Assembly (NCBI GenBank): GCA_014379345.1
Contig: JACMLY010000135.1
Coordinates: 1-32,874, forward strand
From: Chitinophagaceae bacterium
GTDB lineage: Bacteria; Bacteroidota; Bacteroidia; Chitinophagales; Chitinophagaceae
Direction: 5' to 3'
DNA: 32,874 nucleotides
Positions 1-7,550 of this stretch are shown in pieces. The notes beneath the pieces are model-generated. The model was not told the DNA's origin, made no database searches, and saw nothing but the letters and a program-made list of their open reading frames with translations. The position numbers and the translations under genes are program-made. How positions within the stretch are numbered: position 1 is the stretch's first letter; each line of letters starts with the position of its first letter.

Positions 1-47
1 AGAAATTCAAATAACTGCGCTCACAGGCAGTAGGGTTTAGGGGTTAA

Positions 48-75
48 AGTCAGGCCATCGCGCCTGGCTTTTTTA
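48..75 (+). terminator. Rho-independent terminator of an upstream gene outside the window
   Basis: An 8-bp stem with one G-T wobble (AGTCAGGC at 48-55 with GCCTGGCT at 62-69) is followed directly by a run of seven T. It would end a plus-strand transcript entering from the left. Positions 1-47 hold nothing I can identify. Confidence 0.7.
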
Positions 76-110
76 TAGATGTGATAGAAAATATAGGTAT
101 GATCGTATTA

Positions 111-380
111 ATGATTGACATTACCAAGATTGTAGGAATTATTGCGGGAATATTCACTGGAGCGTCTATGTTTCCGCAGGTTATTAAGATGATCAAAGAA
201 AAAAAAGCTTCACAGGTTTCCGTTTTTATGCTGCTGATCCTTGTTGCTGGTTTAAGTCTTTGGATATGGTATGGATTTCTTAAGGAAGACTGGCCGATTA
301 TTGTCACCAATCTTTTTTCTCTTTCTTTGAACCTGATAATGATTTTTTTACGGTATAAGTACAGAAATAATAAATCTTAA
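111..380 (+). CDS. SemiSWEET-type sugar transporter (PQ-loop / MtN3 family)
   Basis: A protein of about 89 aa with three hydrophobic helices, the size and layout of bacterial SemiSWEETs, which form a sugar pore as a dimer in the inner membrane. The first helix starts with IVGIIAG and ends in the family FPQ motif (here MFPQVIKM). The middle helix contains LWIWYG and the third ends before a basic tail. I chose the ATG at 111 because SemiSWEETs usually have four to six residues before the first helix; in-frame GTG 81 and ATG 99 are alternatives, but 81 sits almost on the preceding terminator. The next gene begins 10 nt downstream, so the two are probably cotranscribed. The family call is firm; the substrate cannot be told. 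Confidence 0.85.
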   Translation: MIDITKIVGIIAGIFTGASMFPQVIKMIKEKKASQVSVFMLLILVAGLSLWIWYGFLKEDWPIIVTNLFSLSLNLIMIFLRYKYRNNKS

Positions 381-390
381 ATTCCTGGTA

Positions 391-891
391 ATGAAATCAA
401 AAAAAGATCTTCCATCTTATGCAAGGTTTTTTGACAGGCTTGCTAATCATATTACCCGGCTTTCCGGAAAACCGATGGCTTTTATTGCTGCATTCCTGTT
501 GATCATTGGGTGGGGTTTATCCGGCCCCTTCTTTAAATTTTCGGATACCTGGCAATTGGTGATCAACACCGGAACTACGATCATTACTTTTTTGATGGTG
601 TTCATCATCCAGCAAACCCAGAATAAGGATACTATTGCCATTCATTTGAAATTAAACGAATTGATTGCGTGTAACGAAAGTGCAAGTAACCGCCTGATTG
701 ATATTGAACACCTAACAGAAGAAGAATTGCAAATAGTGAAAAAATTTTATGTTCGGTTGTCTGAGCTGGCTTTGAAATCAAACGATCTCCATAGTTCACA
801 TTCGTTAGATGATGCTGAAAGCAATCATGAGCTTAAAACAGGCCCCGTAAAAGCAAAATTGAGAAATCCCTCTAAATCGGCATCGAAATAA
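391..891 (+). CDS. Low-affinity iron permease family protein
   Basis: A 166-aa protein that I recognise as the bacterial low-affinity Fe permease-like family (PF04120 type). The N-terminus carries the typical FDRLANHITRLSGKP segment. Two membrane helices follow at about residues 28-45 (FIAAFLLIIGWGLSGP) and 53-72 (ending TFLMVFIIQQTQNKD), then a soluble stretch IHLKLNELI, and a hydrophilic tail from about residue 130. The name comes from a yeast homologue; an iron transport role for bacterial members is not well established. It lies 10 nt after the SemiSWEET gene and 2 nt before topoisomerase IB, so it belongs to that operon. Confidence 0.85.
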   Translation: MKSKKDLPSYARFFDRLANHITRLSGKPMAFIAAFLLIIGWGLSGPFFKFSDTWQLVINTGTTIITFLMVFIIQQTQNKDTIAIHLKLNELIACNESASNRLIDIEHLTEEELQIVKKFYVRLSELALKSNDLHSSHSLDDAESNHELKTGPVKAKLRNPSKSASK

Positions 892-893
892 TT

Positions 894-1985
894 ATGGAAG
901 TTGTTGCATTATCGCATAAAGAATTCTTACGTATTGACAGGGATTATGAAAAGTCTGCTGTAATGGCTGATCTTGTATACGTAAACGACTCCACACCCGG
1001 TATCAGCCGTGTTAAAAAAGGAAAAGGATTTGCCTTTATTCACGATAAGAAGCCCCTCAAAGGGAAAGCAGAAATTGAGCGAATTAAAAAATTGGTCATT
1101 CCGCCGGCCTGGACCGGTGTCTGGATATGTCCCCTGGCCAACGGGCATATACAGGCAACAGGTTTCGATGTAAGAAAAAGAAAGCAATACAGATACCATC
1201 ATGTCTGGAATACCCTTCGGAATGAAACAAAATTTCACAGGCTTCTCGAATTTGGAAAAGTACTTCCAAAACTCCGCCTCCGTCTTGAAGAAGATATGAC
1301 CAAACAGGATCTGATTGAGGAAAAGGTTATTGCAACCGTGATCAGCCTGATGGAACGAACTTATATCCGTATCGGTAGCAGTGATTATGAAAAGATGTAC
1401 GGCTCCTACGGCTTAACTACGTTAAAAGATAAACATGTGTCCATAAAGGGTAATGAAATGCTTTTTTCATTCAAGGGAAAGAAAGGAGTATTCCATAAAA
1501 TAACCCTGAAGAATAAAAAACTGGCAAAAGCCGTTCAGGCATGCCGGGATCTTCCCGGTAAGGAATTGTTTCAATATTTCGACAAAGAAGGAAACCGCAA
1601 GAGTATCGATTCAGGAATGGTAAACAATTATATCAAGTCGGCTACGGAAATGGAGTTTACAACCAAGGATTTTCGTACCTGGGCAGGATCACTGAATATT
1701 TTATGGGCATTTAAATCGATCGGTGACGCCATGACCGACACAGAGTGTAAAAAGAAAATCGTTGAAGCCTTAGACCAGGTAAGCCTGAAACTGGGAAATA
1801 CGCGTACGGTATGTAAAAAATATTATGTACATCCCGGCCTTATTAAATTATATGAAGAGAAAAGTTTGCAAAAATACCTGGCATCCCTTGATGAGTTAGA
1901 ACAGCCCGATGACGTGAGTGGATTGACCACAGCGGAAAAGATTCTGATGAAAATTTTAAAAAGCCTGCAGGATGCTGCAGCCTGA
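894..1985 (+). CDS. DNA topoisomerase IB (poxvirus-like)
   Basis: A 363-aa type IB topoisomerase, which relaxes supercoils through a 3'-phosphotyrosine intermediate. Family landmarks run in order: the N-terminal IPPAWTGVWICP segment and GFDVRKRKQYRYH, then the catalytic parts. Arg159 lies in RTYIRIGSSDY, the beta-hairpin lysine in FKGKKG near residue 196, and Arg261 in KDFRTWAG. Asn302 and the nucleophile, most likely Tyr311, lie in the C-terminal GNTRTVCKKYYVHP block; Tyr310 sits next to it. All active-site positions appear present and the length is normal. The start is 2 nt after the previous stop, indicating coupled expression. It converges with the DUF6496 gene. Confidence 0.93.
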   Translation: MEVVALSHKEFLRIDRDYEKSAVMADLVYVNDSTPGISRVKKGKGFAFIHDKKPLKGKAEIERIKKLVIPPAWTGVWICPLANGHIQATGFDVRKRKQYRYHHVWNTLRNETKFHRLLEFGKVLPKLRLRLEEDMTKQDLIEEKVIATVISLMERTYIRIGSSDYEKMYGSYGLTTLKDKHVSIKGNEMLFSFKGKKGVFHKITLKNKKLAKAVQACRDLPGKELFQYFDKEGNRKSIDSGMVNNYIKSATEMEFTTKDFRTWAGSLNILWAFKSIGDAMTDTECKKKIVEALDQVSLKLGNTRTVCKKYYVHPGLIKLYEEKSLQKYLASLDELEQPDDVSGLTTAEKILMKILKSLQDAAA

Positions 1986-2045
1986 TTTGGAAATTTAAAA
2001 TTATATAACCGGCCGATGCTGGATTCAAAATCGTGCACCAACAAT

Positions 2046-2363
2046 TTATCTTTCTCTTGATCTTGCCCTGCCACCGGTCGATCTTTTCCTGCCTGTTGAT
2101 TTTTTGGCAGATTTTTTAGGCCGCGATTTTCTGGTGGATGATGTTTTAAACGCTCTTTTTTTAGGTGCCGTTTTCTTTTTTGGAGCACCTTTTTTTGCAG
2201 GAACCTTAGCGCCCTGTTTTCGTGCTTCAGACAATCCGATCGCGATTGCCTGTTTACTTGAGGTGACTTTTTTCCCACTGCCCCCGCTTTTGAGTTTTCC
2301 TTGCTTCATCTCATGCATCACATCTTCCACTTTCTCATTCGCTTTTTTTGAGTATTTAGCCAT
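2046..2363 (-). CDS. DUF6496 protein with lysine/arginine-rich histone-H1-like tail
   Basis: A 105-aa protein. Residues 1-50 match the DUF6496 pattern: KVEDVMHEMKQGKLKSG, then SGKKVTSSKQAIAIGLSEAR. The remaining half is almost entirely Lys, Arg, Ala, Ser and Pro (for example KKGAPKKKTAPKKRA), resembling a histone H1 tail. Binding to nucleic acid is therefore plausible, but that is inferred from composition. The lysine-rich composition and the DUF6496 match on this strand argue against the overlapping plus-strand frame at 2104-2376. The gene converges on topoisomerase IB and diverges from the PA2169-family gene. Confidence 0.85.
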   Translation of the reverse strand: MAKYSKKANEKVEDVMHEMKQGKLKSGGSGKKVTSSKQAIAIGLSEARKQGAKVPAKKGAPKKKTAPKKRAFKTSSTRKSRPKKSAKKSTGRKRSTGGRARSRER

Positions 2364-2597
2364 ATTCGCGTATTAATATTGATAGAATAGAATTGATATC
2401 TAACTGTTAATAAACCAAACTTATGCCACTCATTTTTTTTATATAGGTTGATGCAGTGACAACAACCGGGGGGAATTTTTTCTACAAAGAAATAAGTGGC
2501 TTTTTATTATTGTAAATGTGCCGGGCATTGGCCTGAGCCGGATGCGGGCATACTTTTTTAAGATGAATGTTTATTCTTTATACTTTAAATTTTAATT

Positions 2598-3065
2598 ATG
2601 GCAACAAATGACAATCTGGTAGGTGTTTTAAATGATCTTATCAGAATAAATAACGATCGTATAGAAGGTTACGAAAAAGCTTCTAAGGAAGCGAAGGATA
2701 TTGACGTAGATCTTAAGGCTATTTTTAGCCGTATGGCTGATGAAAGCCGGCAATATGCTGCAGAACTTACACAGGAAGTGGTTAAACTTGGCGGCGACCC
2801 TGCAACAGGAACAACCTCGTCGGGTAAAATTTACCGGGCATGGATGGACGTTAAAGCAACCTTTACCGGGCACGACAGGCAATCTGTTTTGGCTTCCTGT
2901 GAATTTGGGGAAGATGCAGCCCAAAAAGCATACAATTCAGCTCTTGAGTCGGATGCTGAAATCAGCGCAGACATCCGTCAGTTAATAACAAATCAAAAAT
3001 CTTCTCTGAAAACATCACATGATGTGATTAAAAAGTACAGGGATATGCATGCTGCGGTTAATTAA
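2598..3065 (+). CDS. PA2169 family four-helix-bundle protein (DUF2383)
   Basis: A 155-aa ferritin-like helical protein of the PA2169/DUF2383 family. Recognisable parts are the first helix (LNDLIRINNDRIEGYEKA), the second helix with FSRMADESRQYAAELTQEV, the loop LGGDPATGTTSSGKIYRAWM, and the helix CEFGEDAAQKAYNSAL. The family is tied to stress survival and the molecular role is unknown. It is probably cotranscribed with the DUF4142 lipoprotein 31 nt downstream. The 234 nt before it, shared with the divergent DUF6496 gene, are AT-rich, and I cannot assign a confident promoter there. Confidence 0.88.
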   Translation: MATNDNLVGVLNDLIRINNDRIEGYEKASKEAKDIDVDLKAIFSRMADESRQYAAELTQEVVKLGGDPATGTTSSGKIYRAWMDVKATFTGHDRQSVLASCEFGEDAAQKAYNSALESDAEISADIRQLITNQKSSLKTSHDVIKKYRDMHAAVN

Positions 3066-3096
3066 TGTTATCTATTAAGTCATTTAAATTTTAACA

Positions 3097-3693
3097 ATGA
3101 AAATTTCATGGAAGCCTTTTGCAGTTGCAGTTTTTGCTGCCTGCAGTTTTTTGGTTGCTTGTGGTGATGCCGGTAATGCAGATGAGAGCAATTCTGATAC
3201 GACCGCAACTACCAAGAATGAGGCGGAAGAGAAGAATGACAGTGCTTTGGCTACAAAGGCCGCAGAGAAAGATGCGCAGTTTGTAGTAGACGTAATTACT
3301 TCGAATTATGGTGAAGTAAAACTGGCACAACTGGCACAGCAAAAATCTTCAAATAAAGAAATCAAGGATGTTGCAAAGATGCTTGAAACAGATCATACTG
3401 CGGTATTGACTGATCTGAAATCACTGGCTTCAAATAAAGGAATGACTGTTCCCACGGAGGAAAGTGGTGAAGCAAAGGATAAATTTAAGGATCTTTCTGA
3501 CGACAAGACAAGTGAGTTTGATAAACAATGGTGTGAAACTTTAATGGATAACCACAAAACGTCAATTAGTAAATTCGAAAATGCCGCAAATGATGTTACG
3601 GACCCGGATTTGAAGAGTTTTGTAAATACCGTGTTACCGAAATTGCGCATACACCATGATAAACTGATGGAATGTCATAAAAAGCTGAAGTAA
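3097..3693 (+). CDS. DUF4142 domain lipoprotein
   Basis: A 198-aa exported protein. A signal peptide ends in the lipobox LVAC with Cys22, so it should be lipid-anchored. Residues 23-52 form a low-complexity acidic/threonine linker. Residues 55-197 match DUF4142, a long-helix ferritin-like fold: FVVDVITSNYGEVKLAQLAQ, then SNKEIKDVAKMLETDHT, and a final helix with PKLRIHHDKLMECHKKLK. Its function is unknown. It follows the PA2169-family gene and ends just before a strong terminator, so the pair forms a two-gene unit. Confidence 0.88.
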   Translation: MKISWKPFAVAVFAACSFLVACGDAGNADESNSDTTATTKNEAEEKNDSALATKAAEKDAQFVVDVITSNYGEVKLAQLAQQKSSNKEIKDVAKMLETDHTAVLTDLKSLASNKGMTVPTEESGEAKDKFKDLSDDKTSEFDKQWCETLMDNHKTSISKFENAANDVTDPDLKSFVNTVLPKLRIHHDKLMECHKKLK

Positions 3694-3723
3694 TTTTATA
3701 CAGGTCGAAGCAATCAAGATAAG

Positions 3724-3746
3724 CCCCGCGTAAGCGGGGTTTTTTT
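3724..3746 (+). terminator. Rho-independent terminator after the DUF4142 gene
   Basis: A 6-bp GC stem (CCCCGC at 3724-3729 with GCGGGG at 3734-3739), a GTAA loop and seven T. It closes the PA2169/DUF4142 unit and isolates the threonine operon. Confidence 0.9.
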
Positions 3747-3840
3747 GTCAGTTAAAAGAATAACTCATGTAACGCCTGCCAGATCAATTCATAAATGAGA
3801 ATAGTTCAGAGCAGGGCTTGGGATAGCAATAAACTAACGC

Positions 3841-3870
3841 TTGTTATGTTACAGCCGTTATTTACCTTCG
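3841..3870 (+). promoter_or_regulatory. Candidate Bacteroidota-type promoter of the thr leader and operon
   Basis: TTG at 3841-3843 (-33 type), 19 nt, then TACCTTCG at 3863-3870, one mismatch from the TAnnTTTG -7 consensus. It would start transcripts near 3877, six or so nucleotides before the leader ORF. The assignment rests on pattern and spacing only. Confidence 0.5.
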
Positions 3871-3882
3871 CCCCCTTCAATA

Positions 3883-3969
3883 ATGGCTCGCAATCATATA
3901 CATATCATTTCTTTTACAGTAGCTCATGCAGCTATCACCTCCATTATTACAATCATCACAACCCGTTAA
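3883..3969 (+). CDS. thrL: thr operon leader peptide (Thr/Ile-rich attenuator ORF)
   Basis: A 28-codon ORF that I read between the promoter and thrA. It begins MARNHIHIIS and ends AITSIITIITTR followed by TAA. The last 11 residues contain four Thr and five Ile, and all but three of the last ten codons specify one of the two. This is the composition of enterobacterial thrL, where Thr and Ile codons report end-product supply (established for E. coli). The final Thr codons ACA ACC and the stop lie in a hairpin (3958-3976). There is no Shine-Dalgarno, as is usual in Bacteroidota. The symbol is given by function, not homology. A longer overlapping frame (3795-4076) has no such logic. Confidence 0.72.
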   Translation: MARNHIHIISFTVAHAAITSIITIITTR

Positions 3970-4055
3970 GGGTTGTACTATTTCATATTATCCATTGGGC
4001 TTTTGCTAAAAACGTGAATCACGAAACCGGGAATTGGTACACGACCCTAAATCCT
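3958..4055 (+). promoter_or_regulatory. Candidate thr attenuator: mutually exclusive hairpins
   Basis: Segment 1 (ACAACCC, 3958-3964) and segment 2 (GGGTTGT, 3970-3976) form a perfect 7-bp stem whose loop holds the leader stop codon. Segment 2 extended (GGGTTGTA, 3970-3977) can pair instead with TACA-CG-ACCC at 4038-4047. Segment 3 can also fold locally, with GGGAATTGG near 4030-4038 facing CCTAAATCCT near 4046-4055 (one mismatch, two wobbles). A ribosome stalled on the Thr codons would block segment 1. There is only a five-T run at 4070-4074, about 15 nt past the last helix, so transcription termination is not assured. Confidence 0.45.
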
Positions 4056-4077
4056 AACTCTCTAATAAATTTTTAAT

Positions 4078-6522
4078 ATGCAGGTCTTAAAATTCGGAGG
4101 CACATCCGTTGCCAATGCCGAAAATATCCATAAAGTAGTTACAATTGTTCAACAGGCGGTCCAGAAAGAGACATTGATTGTTGTAGTATCGGCGATGGGC
4201 GGAATTACGGATGCATTACTTCAAAGTGGCGTGCTCGCCGCCAGCGGCGACGAAACATACAAGGAGCTTTTACAGGTATCTGAACAAAGACACCTGGAGA
4301 CGGTCAAAGCACTGATTCCTGTAGCCCGGCAAAGTAGTGTGCTGAGCTGGGTAAAGCAGCGCTGCAACGAGATAGAAGATATCTGTAATGGGGTGTTCCT
4401 GCTTGGTGAATTATCGCCACGCACAAAAGACCGGATCGTTGGTTTTGGCGAGCTCCTGTCTTCTAAAATAATTTCTGAACGGTTGAATTCCATTTCTGTT
4501 CCAAATGCATGGAAAGATGCGCGTGAATTGATTGTTACCGATTCAAATTTTGGTTTTGCCACAGTTGACTTTGCGAATACAAATAAAAAAATTGCGGAAT
4601 ATTTTTCCTCGGCAACAGGATCATTGTTTATGATCCCGGGTTTTGTTGCATCAGATGCACAGGGAGCAACAACAACAATTGGCCGCGGTGGATCAGATTA
4701 TACGGCAGCGATTTTGGCAGCTGCAACCGATGCCGGCGTCGTGGAAATATGGACCGATGTAAGCGGGATGATGACTGCGGATCCCAGGCTTGTACCCAAT
4801 GCAAAGGTAATTCCGCATATCTCTTACCAGGAAGCCATGGAATTATCGCACTTCGGCGCGAAAGTTATTTATCCTCCAACTATTCAACCGGTAATGAATA
4901 AAAATATTCCTGTGTGGATTAAAAATACATTTGCGCCCGCCGACTATGGCACATTGATCGAAAGCCGTGCAGTTAAAAATGGCAGTAGCATCCGGGGAAT
5001 ATCGAGCATTAATAAAATTGTTTTGCTAAGCCTTGAAGGAAGTGGAATGGTAGGAATTCCGGGATTCTCCAAACGATTGTTTGAAGCGTTGGCGAATGAA
5101 CGAATAAATGTAATCCTGATCACACAGGGTTCATCGGAACACTCTATCTGCGTTGGAATTGATGAAGCATCTATCCAGGAGGCCAGAAAGGCGGTTGATG
5201 GGGCTTTTGCATATGAAATTGAAACAAAAAAAGTAGATCCCCTCGTTGTTGAACAGGACCTGGCGATTGTTGCGCTGGTAGGTGATAACATGAAAAGTCA
5301 TCCGGGCACCAGCGGAAAAATGTTTGGCGCACTGGGTAGGAACGGGGTCAACGTGAGAGCAATCGCACAGGGCTCCTCCGAAAGAAATATTTCGGCTGTT
5401 ATTGCTGTTTCGGATGTCAAAAAGGCGATCAATATTTTACACGAAGAATTCTTCGAGACCACCTATAAACAGGTAAATCTTTTTGTAACAGGGGTGGGAA
5501 ATGTAGGGAGCCGATTACTGGCGCAATTAACACAACAAAGAAATTATCTTGAGGAGCAATTGCGGTTGCAGGTGAGGGTTGTTGGTATAGCCAATAGCAA
5601 AAAGATGGTTTTTAATGAAGATGGCATCGACCTTCAAAACTGGAAGCAGTTATTGGAAAATGCGGCCCCGATGAGCCTGCAGGAATATATCGATGTCATC
5701 AGGTCTAAGAACTTACGGAATTCTGTATTTGCAGATGTGACTGCTAATGATAAAGTTGCCGAATGCTATGATCAGTTATTGTCCAAGAGTATTTCTGTTG
5801 TGGCCTGCAATAAAGTAGCATGTTCTTCATCATATAATTATTATAAAAAATTAAAGGACCTGGCGCGCGAATACAATGCACTGTTTTTATTTGAAACAAA
5901 TGTCGGTGCGGGTTTGCCTGTGATAGGAACGCTGAATGATCTGCTGCGTAGCGGTGATAAAGTGAACCGGATTGAAGCAGTGCTCAGTGGAACGCTCAAT
6001 TTTGTTTTCAATCATTACAATGGAGAAAAAACGTTTGCAGAGGTAGTGAAGCAGGCCCAGGATGAGGGATACACAGAGCCGGATCCGCGTCTTGATTTAA
6101 GCGGAACCGACGTGATGCGAAAAATAATGATCCTGGCAAGGGAAACAGGCGAAAGACTAGAACTCGAAGACATTCACAATATTTCATTTATGCCCGAAGA
6201 CTGTATGAAAGGAGATGTAGACAATTTCTACGGTGAGATGACAAAACATGAGGAGCATTTCAAAAAATTATATGCGGAAGCCGCGAAAGCGGGCAAAAAA
6301 TTAAAGTTTGTAGCAAAATATGAAAACGGAAAAGCATCCGTAGGACTTCAGCATATTGATGCCAATCATGATTTCTATCATTTATACGGGAAAGACAATG
6401 TGGTACTTTTTTATACCAATCGTTATACCGAGCAGCCGCTTGTAGTGAAGGGAGCCGGTGCCGGTGCGGAAGTGACTGCATCAGGTGTATTTGCAGATAT
6501 CATCAGAACCGCAAAAATGTAA
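4078..6522 (+). CDS. thrA: Bifunctional aspartokinase / homoserine dehydrogenase
   Basis: An 814-aa fusion catalysing the first and third steps of the aspartate pathway. Residues 1-300 form the aspartokinase, with KFGGTSVANAENI at the start and the IGRGGSDYTAAILAAA motif. Two ACT-like regulatory repeats follow at about 315-445 (INVILITQGSSEHSICVGI and VNVRAIAQGSSERNISAVI), the usual site of threonine inhibition. From about 463 the homoserine dehydrogenase begins with VTGVGNVGSRLL (NADP-binding GxGxxG) and includes ETNVGAGLPVIGTLNDLL and EPDPRLDLSGTDVMRK. The length is that of E. coli ThrA. It opens the operon, 108 nt after the leader peptide stop, with thrB 2 nt downstream. A second, separate homoserine dehydrogenase lies at 8869-10170. 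Confidence 0.97.
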   Translation: MQVLKFGGTSVANAENIHKVVTIVQQAVQKETLIVVVSAMGGITDALLQSGVLAASGDETYKELLQVSEQRHLETVKALIPVARQSSVLSWVKQRCNEIEDICNGVFLLGELSPRTKDRIVGFGELLSSKIISERLNSISVPNAWKDARELIVTDSNFGFATVDFANTNKKIAEYFSSATGSLFMIPGFVASDAQGATTTIGRGGSDYTAAILAAATDAGVVEIWTDVSGMMTADPRLVPNAKVIPHISYQEAMELSHFGAKVIYPPTIQPVMNKNIPVWIKNTFAPADYGTLIESRAVKNGSSIRGISSINKIVLLSLEGSGMVGIPGFSKRLFEALANERINVILITQGSSEHSICVGIDEASIQEARKAVDGAFAYEIETKKVDPLVVEQDLAIVALVGDNMKSHPGTSGKMFGALGRNGVNVRAIAQGSSERNISAVIAVSDVKKAINILHEEFFETTYKQVNLFVTGVGNVGSRLLAQLTQQRNYLEEQLRLQVRVVGIANSKKMVFNEDGIDLQNWKQLLENAAPMSLQEYIDVIRSKNLRNSVFADVTANDKVAECYDQLLSKSISVVACNKVACSSSYNYYKKLKDLAREYNALFLFETNVGAGLPVIGTLNDLLRSGDKVNRIEAVLSGTLNFVFNHYNGEKTFAEVVKQAQDEGYTEPDPRLDLSGTDVMRKIMILARETGERLELEDIHNISFMPEDCMKGDVDNFYGEMTKHEEHFKKLYAEAAKAGKKLKFVAKYENGKASVGLQHIDANHDFYHLYGKDNVVLFYTNRYTEQPLVVKGAGAGAEVTASGVFADIIRTAKM

Positions 6523-6524
6523 TT

Positions 6525-7448
6525 ATGAAAACGGTAACCATACACGCCCCTGCTACAATCGCCAACCTGGTTTGCGGATTCGACGTGCTTGGTATGGCAT
6601 TGAATGATCCACAGGATATAATGACCATATCTCTGCGGGATGAACCAGGTTTGGTTATTGAACACAGTGATGGTTATCAGCTACCCACAGAACCGGAAAA
6701 AAATGTGGCAGGTGCAGCCTTACTGTCCATGCTCGAAGAGGCAGGGCAGGGAATTGGATTCCATTTGATCATTGATAAGCAAATTAAGCCGGGCAGCGGA
6801 CTTGGTTCGAGTGCGGCAAGCTCGGCCGGCGCTGTTGTTGGCGCGAATTATTTATTGGAAAGACCTTTTTCGAACGAGGACCTGGTGCGCTTTGCAATGG
6901 CTGGTGAAAAACTTGCTTCAGGCGTGAAGCATGCCGATAATATAGCCCCCTGTATTTACGGCGGCGTTACCTTGATCCGCTCTATATTTCCGCTTGATAT
7001 TGTTTCACTGAATGCACCCGATTTGTATGTGACCGTTGTACATCCGCAAATTGAAGTCAAGACTTCTGATGCAAGACAGATCCTCCGGAAAGATGTGAAG
7101 TTGAAAGATGCTATCAGGCAATGGGGCAATATCGCCGGTTTGGTAGCAGGGATCATGAAAGTGGATTACGATCTTATCGGCCGCTCCCTGGAAGATGTGA
7201 TCATTGAGCCTGTCAGAAGCATTTTGATTCCGGGATTTGATGCTGTAAAAAAGCTAAGCAAGGAATGCGGTGCATTGGGTGGAGGCATATCCGGGTCCGG
7301 CCCATCCATTTTTATGCTAAGCCGCGAACAAAAAGTAGCAAGGCAGGTGGAAATAGTGATGAAGGATATTTATACGCAGGCAGGAATTGATTTTAAAACA
7401 TATGTAACAACTATCAATTCGGGAGGGGTGAGGGTGGTGGGCGCCTGA
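6525..7448 (+). CDS. thrB: Homoserine kinase
   Basis: A 307-aa GHMP-family kinase that phosphorylates homoserine with ATP. It shows the N-terminal APATIANLVCGFDVLG segment, the ATP-binding PGSGLGSSAASS motif at residues 89-100, and the C-terminal GGGISGSGPSIF motif. Length and gene order (2 nt after thrA) are typical. The TGA stop falls at the edge of a GTCGAC-rich repeat that fills the gap to thrC. Confidence 0.96.
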   Translation: MKTVTIHAPATIANLVCGFDVLGMALNDPQDIMTISLRDEPGLVIEHSDGYQLPTEPEKNVAGAALLSMLEEAGQGIGFHLIIDKQIKPGSGLGSSAASSAGAVVGANYLLERPFSNEDLVRFAMAGEKLASGVKHADNIAPCIYGGVTLIRSIFPLDIVSLNAPDLYVTVVHPQIEVKTSDARQILRKDVKLKDAIRQWGNIAGLVAGIMKVDYDLIGRSLEDVIIEPVRSILIPGFDAVKKLSKECGALGGGISGSGPSIFMLSREQKVARQVEIVMKDIYTQAGIDFKTYVTTINSGGVRVVGA

Positions 7449-7531
7449 CGGTCGGCCGTCGACGTCCACCGAAAACCGGTCATTGATATCTTATAATAAA
7501 TTCTTTCCGTCGACGGTGGACGGTGGTCGAC
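7447..7531. repeat. GTCGAC-rich repeat between thrB and thrC
   Basis: Two oppositely oriented arms (7447-7471 and 7507-7531), each built from GTCGAC, GTCCACCG/CGGTGGAC and GGTCG blocks, flank an AT-rich centre. The perfect complement is GTCCACCG at 7464-7471 with CGGTGGAC at 7514-7521. Related sequence occurs at 8855-8868 and 13079-13112. The RNA could fold inside the operon transcript and lower thrC expression or protect the upstream message. Confidence 0.65.
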
Positions 7532-7550
7532 TTTTCAACAAATTTCACAA

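Noticed and set aside
1..47. Possible RNA gene end at the left edge
   Set aside because: Too short to show a tRNA acceptor or any known RNA pattern; only the following terminator is clear.
2104..2376. Hydrophobic plus-strand frame opposite the DUF6496 gene
   Set aside because: It is the complement of the lysine-rich tail (AAA/AAG read as TTT/CTT), which makes artificial Phe-rich sequence. The minus frame matches a known domain.
3795..4076. 93-codon plus-strand frame before thrA
   Set aside because: It overlaps the promoter, the Thr/Ile leader ORF and the hairpins, and its translation looks like noncoding sequence with no family resemblance. The short leader explains the region better.
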